From positions 124,001 through 188,000 of the forward strand of contig JADANN010000169.1 of NCBI GenBank assembly GCA_018806985.1: DNA of 64,000 nt. The letters are read 5' to 3'. This stretch comes from Angiostrongylus vasorum (taxonomy: Eukaryota; Nematoda; Chromadorea; Rhabditida; Metastrongylidae). Position numbers and translations under genes: made by a program. This document shows, one piece after another, positions 35,311-48,381 of this stretch. How positions within the stretch are numbered: the stretch's first letter is position 1; each line of letters opens with the position of its first letter. The notes beneath the pieces were generated by a model. It made no database searches. It had not been told where the DNA came from and saw nothing but the letters and a program-made list of their open reading frames with translations.

Positions 35311-37285
35311 CATAAGTCACTCTTTAGGAAAAACGGCATCCAATAATCTTTACAGTGAGACGAATGGACTCGAATACCATGCTGCGCTCCTAAGTGACTA
35401 ATCAGATCCTAGAGGTGTTCCTTGGTATCGAACAACATACGACCATTGGTCCTCCAAAGAAGCTCGCGCGGCCTAAGAAGGAGTTCAGAATTTTCGTCCA
35501 AAAGTTCTCCAAGGTGAAAACGACGTTACAACAAAGTGTAACGAACCATCAATTGTTATTCTCTCGCTGAAGACAATAAAGATAAAAGGCTTCGTATCAG
35601 GTGTGATCGTCTCCGTGTTCTCCCTCTCTAGGGAGGAATCTACGCACAGCTCATATTACCGACTGGAATAAAGGAGGCTTTATTGGTGTTGTACGTCTGG
35701 CTGGTTGATGATTTAGGGATTATATGTGATACAACAGGTATCGAATAGGTCCGGATTTGATTTAAAATCGTAATTTAAAAATTTCATACATAGTTCATAA
35801 CGGTGAGTAAATATTTCTTTTTTCATAATGTATTACGCTGTGACGTTAATGAAGAAATGCCGCTAGATGAAGTTCTGCGAAAGTCGATATAAGTGGTGCT
35901 TCTAGTTAAATTAAAGCCAGATACTTCCATGTTTTGCATATGTAATCAGGGTACGTTAAAAAAATGCATCCCATTGTTATTTCGCTGAAAAAAAACACGA
36001 CTAAAGTCATTGCTTTTCGAAGAGCTTCGAGCTCATTACGATTAATGTATCATCTCTTCAAATGACATGACGAGTAAAAAAGTAGAACTGGTAGCTTGAA
36101 AGCACCGAACATGTTCTAAGTTAGTAGTGATAACTGTCAGCTCTTATGACAGTCACTGCTTAGAAAAATATAACTTGCAGGAATATCAAAGGGAAGTATC
36201 TGAACAGGTGGCAGAGGGATACTGGAGTCCAAGCTTCAACCTATATCTCGTTGTTGTTTCGGCGCAAATGCATCACTATAACCAACTATTGATGATTTCC
36301 TGCATGAACACCATCAACCATTTTCGAAAACAGCATTACGGAGAAAATCCAGCAAATTTTTGCTAGGGACACTCGTACGTTATGACGAAAACGTGTTGTT
36401 GTCGAGCAACTACGTCCAATCAGAACAATACGGCGGTGTCACTTTCAACCTGATTTCGTTGTTCCCATCACAAAAAGAAACTAAGCAAGTATGGAGAATA
36501 CGCGGCTCATAGAGCGCCTAAAGGATTAAGGTAACCCATAAAACGGATAAATACTGACGATATTGTGATGGAATCAGCATCTGAGAGCATTAGTTTAAGC
36601 TCGTCAACGACAACGATGTGAGCAACAAGAACGACGCATTGACGACGATACGACAAACGGAATTCCTTTGCTTTTTTGGTTTTTGTTTTCGTTAGTTTTA
36701 AAACAGCCTCCCTCTCTCCAAGGCAGCACTGGAGCAGAAAAGCTACGCGGACACTTGCATAAATTCCAAGCTCAGCTGTTGGGAATTCAGCATCGCTACG
36801 ACATTTTTTATGTTTGAGCAAAAAAAACTAAATTTAATAAGACACCATTTTGCAGTGAAATATTAGCAATACAGAGAGCAATGGAATCGGAACGCGTATT
36901 AGCTATGGAATATCTTTCAAAAAAATATAGTATAAATTCGATGTAAAAACCTGAACGGTGACTTCGAAACACGACGGTGATGGAAGCAACGAAAACCCTT
37001 TGCAAAACATGTTTGTAACATCCATTTAAACAAAAAAACAATCACTGTTTTCGCATCTTCGCACTTATGCAATTTTAAGAGAAAGTGCATTTAACACTAA
37101 GTTTATGCGCTATTTTTTTGTTTGGACTGGATAGAGTCATGTGAGAGTTCATATTATTTTGCACTCCTGTTATGAAAGAAACTAATAAATCAAAACGAAC
37201 ACAAAACACGCAGATATGCCTTATCTTCGTGTTATGCTAACCAAATTCACTTGAAACAAGGATAAGTTGTTCAATGTTAATCAAT
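35311..37285. other. No supported gene
   Basis: A 79-codon plus frame (36127-36366) and a 104-codon minus frame (36507-36821) are the longest; neither shows a domain, signal peptide or convincing splice site. Confidence 0.4.
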
Positions 37286-37289
37286 CCAT

Positions 37290-37535
37290 AGCAAATGCGC
37301 AGTGAATTCGACCACATTTGTATCAGTGTAGAGATGACTGGATGTCTACTTAGCATAGACGATAACTTACCGTCGTCTAACGATGGGTCAAATTAGTGTT
37401 TCTCATCTTCCCAGCAGAGTCGGGCACTAATTTGTCGGCCCCCCAAAGGATAAGCCAAGGGCAGAGAATCGAACCAACAACCACCGACACAATGTGTATT
37501 TCAGGGGATCTCTAACCACTGCACCGTAAGTGCAC
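37290..37535 (-). mobile_element. SINE-B copy
   Basis: Tail side has GAATTCGACCACAT and GAGATGACTGGATGTCTAC. The head side has GAGAATCGAACC (complement of a B box) and CTCTAACCACTGCACCGTAA (complement of an A box). Confidence 0.65.
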
Positions 37536-38500
37536 TAAGTGCACTTATCTATGCAGAAATAATGAAGTTTTTTCCATATGTAATACTTCAGCTCTTAGAT
37601 ATGAAAATTATCACTGTACTCGATGAGCAGGAAAAGAAAAGACGTTGACGCTTGCAAATTTTTTAATGTCGATTACATTTGCATATGAATAGGTTAGTAA
37701 CTAAGCTTATTCCTATGCGAATGTTGAGAAATGGCGACCGACGAAAAAACCAAAGAAGAAAAAACGACGGCAAAAGAGAACGTCGTTACCGTAATCCGAT
37801 CAATACTTTGTTGCAGGAGTTGTTGGTGCATTATTAGACACACAGGGTTTTTTTCTTTCAGAAAGTACACTTTTTGAATAACTCAAACATGCAAACTTGT
37901 ATGAATCCATAGATGGAATATGTTCGTGTTTGCACAACGTCACATCATCACAAGCAGTTTTTTTCCGTTTCATTCAATGGAATTCGAAGCTGTATGAGGC
38001 TATTTTTTTTAAGTTCCACCTTAAGTACGAGTTACTGAAGTATAATGCTATCACTCTTCAGAGGAAAAGCTGATGAATAAACTACAAATAAGCACTTTCA
38101 CATTTAATTCTCAAGCTTTTCCTCGACACCCACATGGCTGAACAGAATTTCAGGCAGTGATTTAGCGTTAATCACTTGACGTTTTGCATCCAGTATGACT
38201 TAGCTAACATCTTTTACTCCTAGTAAGAAAAAATGTTAGGAAAATCATAATGTGTGAACCGCCTTAAGACAAAAAATAGTGAAAGTCTTAAGTCGTTTGT
38301 TGGCTCTTCTTGAGGTAACATCCAAAGTGTGAAACGTATGGTTCATCTCTTGTGTTCTTGACAGAACTATTTAAGCTGGGAAGGCGGCATTTTCGTAAAC
38401 AAGCTCGATGAGAGCAAATTTTTGCCAGGAATAGTTAGAGTTCAAGAAGAAATATAGTCTAAAATTGAAAAAAAAACCCTTCCAATATATGATGGGTAGT
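37536..38500. other. No gene seen
   Basis: AT-rich; nothing recognised. Confidence 0.4.
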
Positions 38501-38882
38501 CCTCCCAACGGTTTATCGCCTCATCGTGGCTGGGAGGTGTTCCTGGGTGTCGGACTGCGATGTACAGCGGGGGGATTCGTCCGCTCGGCAGGGTCTCCCC
38601 TAGCTGAGAAGGAATCCGGCGTTTCCATCAGGAAGCCTAGCTAAGAGTAAACCAATACCAGGATCCGCCACCGTCCTGGTATCAGAGTCGCATGGTGGCA
38701 AATCTCCCTCTGATCCACAAGGGCTGCGACTGCCCGTGGTGGTGAAGACCTGGGGCAGACTTTGGCTAGGCTGACCTCAGGATTCCAGGGAACCACAATG
38801 GCTTAACCAGCAAATCTCCGATAAATGGTGGTTATACTGGGGCCCGCACAATCAGTGAGGACGAGCCGTTCAAGTGTGTCAA
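38501..38882 (+). repeat. rep-D copy 1
   Basis: Dispersed ~380-bp repeat starting CCTCCCAACGGTTTATCGCC, with GGTGTCGGACTGCGATGTAC, GGTCTCCCC, TCAGGAAGC, CTGGTATCAGAGTCGCATGG and GGGGCCCGCACAATCAGTGA in order. GC-rich relative to its surroundings. No transposase or RT motif is visible. Confidence 0.8.
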
Positions 38883-39980
38883 GTGTATAATGGGCAGTTG
38901 CCTACTGCAGAACCCAATAAACATGACTATTTAAGGCTTTCGGCTAGGGGAAAAAAAAACGTATCCATTTAGCTAAATGGCATTCAAATGGAAATTGTGT
39001 TAGACTATCTAATTTTCTTCTCCAAGTAAGCAAAGCCATAGAAATGGCTAATTGTACTTACGAGTTCAAGAGAATAAACGAATAAATCGTTAAGCGACCA
39101 CAAAACGACAAGTCACTTTTCTAAATTAACAGAGGTGATTTTTTATGAGAAATAGGATAAAAAAAGTACACAGTATGAGAGGCCACAATACATTCCACAA
39201 AGAACCCACATTACTAATCAGTTCGGCGAATCGATCGATACGTAATCAAATAACTGCAGTAGAAGAATACTGTTATTGTTATTCGTCATCATCGGATAAG
39301 ACTTCGAAAAATTACTTCATTTCTGCAATCTACTGTCCCAATTTATGTTAACCTTCAACATTTTTTCGATCAGTCAACTTCAACTGTTTTGTCGAAAAAT
39401 AAAAAAAAAAAACAATAGGCACTAAAATTCAATGTAGACAGAGAAACACGAAGGAGTTACTTCATAGAACTACTGCAAAAAAAATCGCAGAATCCTACTT
39501 ATCGCCTTACAAATATGTGCCTAACATAGTCCTTTGCTTCCTAGCTCCAGGTTAACCGGCCCCCCACATCTTCAGCATGCAGCCTGCTCTACAGGGATCA
39601 AGGCGTTATATAATTTTACCTAGCCAGTCAGTCAGTTAACCAGTAAGCCATGAAACCACCCACGCAATCACCCAAACAAACAGCCAATCAACCAACCGAT
39701 CAGACACAATGACGTCTTGAAATATGCAAAAAAACCCTCAAATGCCGGCTAGCCAACATTCATTACTCAAAAAAGTGCATATTCCGTCTAACTGTTAAGT
39801 CGCAAAAACAAAAGTGCAATGTACTTTTTGCAAAAAGAGAACCACCTAAAGAAAGGCCATAACAACGCCACATTCCATCTTTATATTCTTCACACGAAAA
39901 ACTTTGTAATTACTAGTTCTTGTCTTAACTTACTTCATTGTACACAATTATAAAATCCCTCTGCCATTTAACGAATATGA
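38883..39980. other. No gene; low-complexity CCAAT-like run
   Basis: 39620-39715 is a diverged tetranucleotide-like run (CAGTCAGTCAGTTAACC, CAATCACCCAAACAAACAGC). A 68-codon frame at 39145-39351 is not credible. Confidence 0.4.
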
Positions 39981-39999
39981 ACAACTATGAAGTAACTGC

Positions 40000-40190
40000 A
40001 ATGATGCTGAGATATTTGCAAAACTCTGGACCGCAGGTGTCTGCGGTAGGGAACAAACGCCCTACTACCCTTGCAGACACCTGCGGTCCGGAGTTTTGCA
40101 AATATCTCAGCATTATTGTGGTTGTATCACACGTAATACCCTGCCGTGAAAAATTGTAATAGGAGTAAATAAAAAGCTTAAATTATGAAG
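40000..40190. mobile_element. SINE-C palindrome (two 3' parts facing each other)
   Basis: Left arm 40000-40044 and right arm 40073-40117 are complementary in about 43 of 45 positions around a 28-base spacer. The right arm runs on into the SINE-C end (ATACCCTGCCGTGAAAAATT, GGAGTAAATAAAAAG). Confidence 0.88.
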
Positions 40191-40228
40191 AAACTAGATG
40201 ATAATTTTACAGTGGTAAATTTCTTCAT

Positions 40229-40606
40229 CCTCCCAACAGTTTACCGCCTCATTGTGGCTGAGAGGTGCTCCTGGGTGTCGGACTGCGATGTACAGCGGGG
40301 GATTCACCTCCTGGCAGGGTCTCCAAAGCTGAGAAGAAGTCCGGCGTTTCCATCAGGAAGCTAGCTAAGAGTAAACCAATACCAAGATCCACCACCGTCC
40401 TGGTATCAAAGTCGCATGGTGGTAAATCTCTCTCTGATCCACAAGGGCCGCGACTGCCCTGTCGTGGTGACGACCTGGGGGCAGACTTTGGCCAGGCTGT
40501 CCTCGTGATTCCAGGGAACCACAATGGCTTAACCAGCAAATCTCCGAAAAATGGTGATTATGCTGGGGCCCGCACAACTAGTGATGACGGGCTGTTCAAG
40601 TATCAA
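40229..40606 (+). repeat. rep-D copy 2
   Basis: Same block order as copy 1. A 125-codon open frame (40265-40642) spans it; copies at other sites keep similar length but not this frame intact, so coding is doubtful. It lies 40 bases downstream of the SINE-C palindrome. Confidence 0.82.
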
Positions 40607-43230
40607 GTAAGTAAATTTTTTCATACTTTCACCCATGGCTAGCACTAACGAAGGATCTAACCATTTCTTCATACAATTACTCTTTAGACCTATTTGTGGA
40701 ATTTTATAGACAAATTTGAAACAAAATGAGTTGAACGAATCAGCAAAGTTCTGTAAAGTATTTCCATTCACTTGCACATGCAAAAATAAGACTTAAATTC
40801 GCAGTTCTTTTCTCCATTTACAAGAAAAACTGTTCATAGCCGTGGCGCTCCTGTGTTAAATCCTGCACGTCCTGCGGTGTTCTTTAGAAATGGCTCTCTC
40901 TGGACAAATTCTACACATTTGTCTAGTCCGATGAAAGACTGCGTGGGTGGCCCTCGAATTTGTCATTGATCACTGACGTTTCCTGGTCAGTTAAAAGTAC
41001 AAATAATCAATCATAAAGAATGTGGATAACGTCGCTAGTGGCAGCAACATGGGTGGTCCGATGTACCTGATGAAAAGCTTCAGTTACGATAGAAGTTCTC
41101 AACGCTGTTCATAAAACCCAAGAGACGCTTCGTTTGCAACATATAAGAACTATCAATAGCTAGGACGTCGTCAACTAGAAATGAATGTCCTCATGCTTCC
41201 CCACACGTGAGTGGTTCTACCATGAGAGCGGTCTAACTTCTTAACTCTCTTGAACACTCCGTCTATTCCAGAAGAAAAAAAAACCTTCAAACTCAAAACT
41301 ATACTGCTGATTGTTCAGATTCCAAAAAAGTCTTCATGATATTACATTCTCTTAAGCAGTCGGAAGCAAATAAAATCGCTTTATTTCTCGTTTCTTCAAA
41401 TCTAATAGAAATACGGTAAGACAAGCAATAAAAGAATTTCTTCTCGTATTCATGCACTAATAATCTGCACTCAAAAACTTAATTCGAATTGCACATGGTG
41501 TATTCGATTGATATAAAACATTTTGTAATATTTCTACGAATGCAGGCCAGCAAGTCCCAGCAAACAACGAACGCGAATATGACGGACTTATTATCTCCCA
41601 ATCAACCATATTAAGCTTGAAGAAAATTTAAAAAATGAAAAAGAGTGTTTATTTCTTTTTGCCCCTTTTTTTTCTGATAGCAAGACATCGAATCTTGTAA
41701 AAGATGTCTCTAGAAATCGATGACACCTGTCCTCATGTTACGACTAATTTTCTATAACAACTAATGCATCTTCCCATAGTTTGAAAGAAGGAAAAAAGGA
41801 CGCCTACGAATGCTTTAAGTATTCTGTCGTTACCTGACGACTAACTTTTTTGCTGTCTTTGCACCAAATGGGTATAAACCCCCGACCCATCTTGTGCACG
41901 ATCTTCAGCACCAACAACCAAGCTTCATTCCCACATTGTGCATTTTCTTCAGCCCCAAAATACAGTATGGGCTGACAAGCGGCAGATTCGTACCAATGAA
42001 GCCGATGACTTCGATTATCGCCTTATTCTGCAAAAGTACCACGGTTTCTCATTGTCACAAAACTTTTACGCCGATTATATTGCAATTCCTAAACTTTAGG
42101 AAAAAGCTATTTCTCGCCTTGTTGAAGGACAAAAAAGCTTAACTTCCTAAATCCGCACAAAACTTCAATCAAGTTAGCGGCACTCCTCTACTAAAAATAG
42201 ATAAACCGGTAGATTTCATCATTTTGACGTTAAGAACATGACAGGTTTCTTTCGAAAAAAGGTCGATTTCTCAAAATGATGGCGAATTTGAAACCGGCAA
42301 CTGTAATGGAAACAAGTCAGATAAGTAAAAAACACTACACAAAGTAGTAAGATAACGAGAACAATGATGAATCGGCTCGATAAATCAATATTTGGCTTGT
42401 ATATTGGGTATAACGGATCACACCGATCGATTCCAAGCATAGCCAGTCAGTAATATATAAAACAGACATTCGAATAATTTGAAACTTCCTTCAATAAGTG
42501 ATATCTTCATATAGTTCGTTCATTGACGCCACGTGAGCAGAACCAGGTGCTTGTTTTCTCAAGGCACTGAGTGACTACTGTAGCTTTATCGGTTGTCCTA
42601 TTTTTTTTTCTTTGCATTTATTCCTCTTTTATTCCTGATTTTTCGTGAAATATTCGTTTTGAATGGTGCGACTTTACAGAAATAAACAGGAAAAATCTAT
42701 GTGACAATGGAATATGAACAAGACACCATATAAATAATAAGCATACGACGATCGTAAAGTCGGATGGACGGCTCATTTTATAAATCACAGCTGTAACTTC
42801 ACATTCATACAGGAACGTTGAAGAGAACGCAAGATGTTCTTCCACTTCAACTACACGAACGCGTCGTTTTCTGTTCCTTTTGTGTACTTACTCTTTCCTT
42901 CTGTATGTGATCTTTGGTGAGTTTCAACCAAAACTTTGAGTAGTCGTTCATACGAGGAAAACTGAACATCTTGAGAAAAACATTGCTCAGCGAAAATCCT
43001 CATCATTTCATTTTTAAGCCGTGCCACTCAAATAAGATCGCTGTTGCTCAAACGTACTTCACACGAACAGCTTACTTTTTTTCCTTCCAATTTCCACTGT
43101 GATCAAAAAACTTGAAAAAAAAAAAGCAATTTCTCCGTTCACATAGACATCGAAACAATTTCATCTTTATGTGAATCCGTCTTGGGAGTGCGTATTAGAA
43201 AAAACTGGTTACGATAGTGAAGAAATTTAA
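40607..43230. other. No supported gene; two membrane-like frames
   Basis: Minus frames at 42219-42440 (LGIDRCDPLYPIY then a hydrophobic stretch, FIIVLVILLLCVVFFTYL) and 42618-42845 (FTIVVCLLFIWCLVHI) look like membrane segments and could be relics of a chemoreceptor-type gene, but I see no conserved family motif and no matching splice sites. Confidence 0.35.
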
Positions 43231-43232
43231 CC

Positions 43233-43298
43233 CACCACACAAACACACACACACACACCCACACGTACACCCACCCACCCACCCATTAATCGATTAAT
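43233..43298 (+). repeat. (CA)n/(CCCA)n microsatellite
   Basis: CACACACACACA followed by CCCACCCACCCACCCA, ending at the palindrome ATTAATCGATTAAT. Confidence 0.95.
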
Positions 43299-44350
43299 CG
43301 GCTGTTTTATTGAGAATTCTTGGAAAGTTTACACGATGGTTTCAATGGTTTCATACAGCAGCATAATGTTCATCTGATCTATCGACTGATCGATAGTAGG
43401 CGTGTATGAAGGACTCAAAAATCCCAAAACATACTCAACGGAAGTCGAAAGCTATATAAGAAAGTTTGCATGGGTGATAGGATAGCAGATAGCAAAATTA
43501 ACATGTAAGGTGCTAAAATCATCGAACATGAATCCTAGTTTTCGAAGCGTTTTTCTACTACTTCTAAAAGATCTCCGTTCCTCAATGGATGGTAATACTA
43601 AAATGAAAATAACCCTATAGACATTTGAAACTATTCATTTGTATTCGAAAACAATTTACTCGTTAGGGAAACCGTTTCCTGCTATCGGAAGATTTTCGTC
43701 TACGCTGTCCTTCTGCATAAACGACAGTAGGAGCGCATCATCAGTCCGAACCACAACAAACAGAAATCGTAGACGGGAACGAAACGAAGTAAAAGGTCAC
43801 AGACTGACACCAATGGATGTAATATTTGTAAAGAATTAGTGCAAGTTCGGAGAAGAAATCTGCATGCATAGGAAATCCTCACAAACATCAATTTGCATAT
43901 GGTATAATTAGGATACAATAAATATTCAACGGCTCCAGCGATAACTTTTCCCAAACACAAGAACGTGCAGGAAATATGGTGACGATAGCTTCCCATCTAC
44001 AATTGTTTCTACATTTCCCGGGAATTCGTTTCCCTTGCCCTTGCAATTTTACAGAAATTGTGTGGCCTAATAGGTGGAAATAAAAGTTCCAGGCATAAAT
44101 TCTACTCTTACAATGGAGTAAAGGATAAAACAGATGGCTTTGTTGCTTGTTCGACGCTATCATTTCATACTGCTTCGATATCAGCTATACTATTTACTAT
44201 GTGTTTACTACTATTATAAGTTTTACTGTACAATTTGGTATGGAATATGTTTAAGTTACTGGTAACTCTATAAAGGAAGAATTATTTTTGTTGCTCACAG
44301 CGAGTATTTGCCACAAGGTGGTTACATTGTGGTTTTAAGTGTTGAAATGT
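43299..44350. other. No gene seen
   Basis: Frames of 66-98 codons on both strands (43639-44163) without features. Confidence 0.4.
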
Positions 44351-44357
44351 GATGTAC

Positions 44358-44742
44358 CCTCCCAACTGTTCACCGCCTCATCCTGGCTGAGAGGTGTTCC
44401 TGGGTGCCGGGCTGCGATGTAAACCGGGGAGATTCATTGCCCGCAGGGTCTCCCAAGCAAGCTGCGAAGCAGTCCAGCGTTTCCACCAGGAAGGCCAGCT
44501 AAAAGTAAACCAATATCAGGATCTACCACCGCCCTGATATCAAAGTAGTCGCACGGTGGCAAATCTCCCTCTGTTGCACAAAGGCTGAGCGACTCCCTGT
44601 GGTGGTGACGACCTGGGGGCAAACTTTGTCCAGGCTGTCCTCGGGACTCCAGGGAACCACAATGGCTAAGCCAACAAAATTTCGAAGAATGGAAATTATG
44701 CTGGGGCACGCACATCCAGTGAGTACGGGCCAACCAATTATC
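44358..44742 (+). repeat. rep-D copy 3
   Basis: CCTCCCAACTGTTCACCGCC, GGTGCCGGGCTGCGATGTA, GGTCTCCCAAGC, GACGACCTGGGGGC and GGGGCACGCACATCCAGTGA are in the order of the other copies, with small insertions. Confidence 0.8.
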
Positions 44743-45065
44743 CAACTAAGTGAGTAATGTGATGTACAACAGGGAATTCAGCTCTCAGCATTATTATTCA
44801 CACACGGAGTTCCATGCAGAAGCCCAGCTTTGAACAGACTCATGTGAAAAATCAGCATCTTCACGTCAGAAACTACTCATCGAGGAGGCTCGCAACAAAC
44901 AAAGTCAACGTTTGGCTTTAATAACGACTTTGCTTTGATGACGACTGTGGGACAGCTTAAGCACGGCTTTCGTTGGATAAGTTATTCTAAGGCCAAAATA
45001 AACACGAAAAGTTGGAATATCCATAGCTACTGTGAAGAAATATCCGTTTTCATTACGATGAATGT

Positions 45066-45180
45066 AGTGTGGTCAGAGGCTCCTTTGTGATACAGATGCG
45101 ATCGCTGGTTCGTTTTGGCGTCCCGGGCAAACCAAGCTAACCCCTTCATCAATAAAATGGTATCAGACATGCCTTAAAGG
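45066..45180 (+). mobile_element. Decayed SINE-B fragment
   Basis: GTGTGGTCAGAGGCTCCTTT (A-box region), GCGATCGCTGG and AAATGGTATCAGACATGCC are recognisable remnants of the head and central domain. Confidence 0.5.
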
Positions 45181-46015
45181 ACAAAAAAATACTGATCTGA
45201 TAAGATCGGTAAGTCTCCACAATCATTGTACAGAACAAATATGCATAAGCACTCTTAATGAAGTCAGGAAGACATCGTGTATCCCTAAAGGATTAATGAA
45301 AATCGAACGCTTTCTTTTCTTCAACCCCTATCGCTGCTCTCTTCCTTTTTGTTAAAAAATGTATAACGCTATGCAATTTTGCTCAGATGTAAAAAAAAAT
45401 TGAAGGCCGTTGTTATATGAGCACAATAAATCACTGTTTAGAAGCACAATACAGAATGACAAGCATCGCTCTGCAGAACTCATCAATTCGAGACGAAGAT
45501 TTAATGAAGCTTTGCGGGCGCAAACGTTATAGCAAATCTCATTATATTCAGATTTTTGCATTCGGGACCAACATCACAAAGAAGAAACGGGGGAAAAAAT
45601 TTTCATTTAAAATGATCACAACTGCCGAGAAAGAAAGACTCCAGTCGAGTCTAACATCATTAACAACCAATAATCGATCTTTGATCATGTGCTGCTACTG
45701 ATTTTTACTGTCACTGTGTATCGTCAAGTCCACGAGAGAGTGGGATTAGGATGTCAACTGAGTGATTTCATTTTCTTGTTAATGTCAGCAGATTGTACGC
45801 AGTACTACTGCAGAAGGAACTTAATGCATGCACTTACGAAAAAAAGCAATAAGGACCACTGATAGGTTTTTTCGTCCGCTAACACTTACCAAATGCATTT
45901 TATCCATTGGAACACCAACAAACACTTGTCAAATTCAGCATTTCAGCAATAATAACTCGTTCAAAAATGAAGAAAATCGTCTATGAAGGAACCGGTTTGA
46001 CACACTGCTCAATTT
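45181..46015. other. No gene seen
   Basis: A 94-codon plus frame (45417-45701) has no recognisable domain and is A-rich. Confidence 0.4.
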
Positions 46016-46023
46016 GTACAGCT

Positions 46024-46240
46024 TAAGGGGCGCGTGTGGAGCAGTGGTCGGACGGAGGCCCCTGCAATACACACGAGATCGATCCTCGCGCCCAAGGCTC
46101 ACTAAGCCTTCCATTCCTCCGGAGTCGGTAAATTGATACCAGACTTGTCTGGGATAAAAGCAGCAATGGTTCGATACATCGATAGGCCACGAAGTCGAAT
46201 GCATGGCGCATCCCTCAGAGATTGATCAACGCCGAGAGCT
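46024..46240 (+). mobile_element. SINE-B copy, well preserved
   Basis: Head GGGGCGCGTGTGGAGCAGTG (starts 46026), B-box-like GAGATCGATCC, then CCTTCCATTCCTCCGGAGTC, TGATACCAGACTTGTCTGGG, and tail CGAATGCATGGCGCATCCCT. Confidence 0.85.
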
Positions 46241-47354
46241 TCATCCTTTTTATTCTATACGGCTTGCCTTGTCAACTTCGTGTCATAAATACATATGTAT
46301 GTTATACAAAAATACTCAGCATAAGGTATCAGTTGACTAATTTTTTGAATAAAAAATAACTGGAAAGTCGAGATATGAAAATTAGAAATACGAGATTTTC
46401 CGCCCATTCCGAGCATTTATCGCCCTCGATGGAAGCCATGTAGTACTAGTGTTCCGATAGTTCTGGAAGCGTCTTTCAAGGTGATGAGTTCGTCATTTGC
46501 ATTCGGAGCACAGACAGAAATAAAATGAAGTATTTGAATAAATAAGAAGCAAAACATAGAAGATATGAGCAGTATGGGAAAAAAAACAAGACAAATGAGA
46601 AGTTCTACTCATCAACAAGGTTAGTAAGCAGTTCATGATAACGTCATGATACTCAAATTTCCTAAAGAAACTTTGCCAATGATTAAATTTCCGTCCACTT
46701 ATTCCTTTAAAATCCCAGCACATTCTTAGCACGTAGAATCCAATAAAATCGGTTAGACACATAATGTGTATTCTGCGTCGTGAAATTAACTCTAAAGAGT
46801 AATACCCTCGAGATTACTGCGGAACACCATTCATTATCCATCCATTCATCCATTATGTGGAAACGTTCTCACTTGAGGCATCTCTTAGAGAACAAAAGAT
46901 TTCATCACAAAATAGTAGTGGGATTTACAAGTTCTTCGTAATGGTGAGAGACCCTCATGAAAGTTTGAGTATCATCTATGCATTCTGCATCGAGGAGAAG
47001 CTTATCACTCATCTCGTGTGTGACAACGATCCATCACTAGCTTGCTTTTCTACGAAAAATGTAGGCTAAATTGCAAAAAATGCACTATATTATTTGGTTT
47101 TCATGGTCGAAAGACATCAGTAATGAATGGAAGTGGAAGAGAGAACCCATAGAAGAAAGTGCAACTCATTAAGAGTCCAATATATCTTAATAAATCGCCC
47201 ATGAACGAGCACTATTATAAATAGACTAAAAATTAATTAATAATGCCTGAGTGAGCCTCAGGCCATTACAACGAACGTGGAGGAAGGAAACCGGAGAGAA
47301 ATAACAGAATAGGGAATCAGAAAAAAAGCGAAATTTCTGGTGGAACTGACTTAC
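46241..47354. other. Putative intron downstream of copy 3
   Basis: Lies 3' of the copy 3 phase-1 donor on the minus strand; no further cyclase exon was recognised. Short frames at 46493-46762 and 46857-47069 are featureless. Confidence 0.4.
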
Positions 47355-47457
47355 CTTTCCCCAAAAAACTAGATTGCATCAAATAGTTTTTGTATTGGCT
47401 ACGATTCACCCGTTCATTTTGATTGAATGTGAAGAAATTATGCTCCATGTTGATAAT
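47355..47457 (-). CDS. gcy-28: Receptor guanylate cyclase copy 3, exon g (last in window)
   Basis: 103-bp exon between acceptor TTTCAG (left of base 47457) and donor GTAAGT (47354-47349). It reads INMEHNFFTFNQNERVNRSQ and then YKNYLMQSSFLGK-G, phase 0 at the start and phase 1 at the end. It aligns with the C-terminal end of copy 1 (FSTKNATREKYSELLKKVSM, then LNN-G): same position, same phase. No open frame listing would show it, because it is only 34 codons; the splice sites plus the positional match are the evidence. Confidence 0.72.
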
Positions 47458-47809
47458 CTGAAACATCGACAGCTTTCCATCTCTCACTGAGGAAGGAATT
47501 TTTTTAGAAAAAAAATGTGTATTTCAAAAGGCTCAAACAGAAACGACGAAGGTTCTTTGGTGTTTCGTTTTATTTCTAAAGCTTAGAAATTGTTTGGTTC
47601 CGGCATTAAAATAATCGCAGCTCCGAATGGACAACTTCGAGATATTGAAAAAGATGAAAAAAGGATTTTAAAAAAGACAAAAAACGAAACCACGGCGAAT
47701 ACAGGAAACGCCAGATTGCGTAAAAAACACATGGAAATTTGGGTTTTTTTATTATACCAAAATTTCTTTTACATTACCTGCTGCTGTTGTCAATTAAAGC
47801 GGCGGGAAG

Positions 47810-48180
47810 CGCAGCTGCAGTGATGCCGACCACAACGAGCGCGATGCTAGTTCCATCCCGCACAGGGTACATGCCTCTCACCCACGAGATCAGAAAGCTA
47901 GTAACAGGCTTGTCTGAGACAAGCTCAAAGCATGCTCCAGTCCAAGTGGGAGCGCACTTAGCCGGCTATCTCAGGACTCCGGGGAGAATCCACTCCACCA
48001 GCATTCAGCGGTATTCGTAGTGAAGACGACAGTACTCAAGCAACAGACGAGCCCACATCCAAAAGTTCAAAGATCTTAGAGGATGACGAGTGAACGAATC
48101 GAATGCAAGAAGTGCTATAATCCGCAGAATATGGAAGTAGCCATGTGAAGGATAGGATGCGTGAAATAAAATTTGAAAAA
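47810..48180 (+). mobile_element. SINE-A copy
   Basis: A decayed head near 47825 (CCGACCACAACGAGCGCGAT), then CAGTCCAAGTGGGAGCGCA, GGCTATCTCAGGACTCCGGG, CGAATCGAATGCAAGAAGTG and CCGCAGAATATGGAAGT. The frames at 47739-48199 are SINE-derived. Confidence 0.75.
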
Positions 48181-48381
48181 AAATATTGTCAATCATCAAC
48201 GCTTTCTTGTTGAGTAAATTTTTTTTTGTTAAAACTTTTACTGCTTCCCTGCTTAAAAAGCAGATAACAAGATTCTAACTTTACAAAAAAGGATGCACGG
48301 AGTCGAAGAATATTAATAAATGAATGATCCATGATAAACCTTTCAACAGTTACAGCGCGAGTAAATCGTAGCGCGCTTTAC

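Noticed and set aside
39620..39715. Possible CRISPR-like or satellite array
   Set aside because: The repeating tetranucleotide-like text has no constant repeat and spacer spacing; it is simple-sequence drift.
40265..40642. 125-codon plus-strand frame in rep-D
   Set aside because: It coincides with a repeat unit; frames in the other rep-D copies are broken at different places, so there is no sign of coding constraint. It is kept only as a question about the origin of rep-D.
48005..48199. 64-codon minus-strand frame
   Set aside because: Part of the reverse strand of a SINE-A copy.
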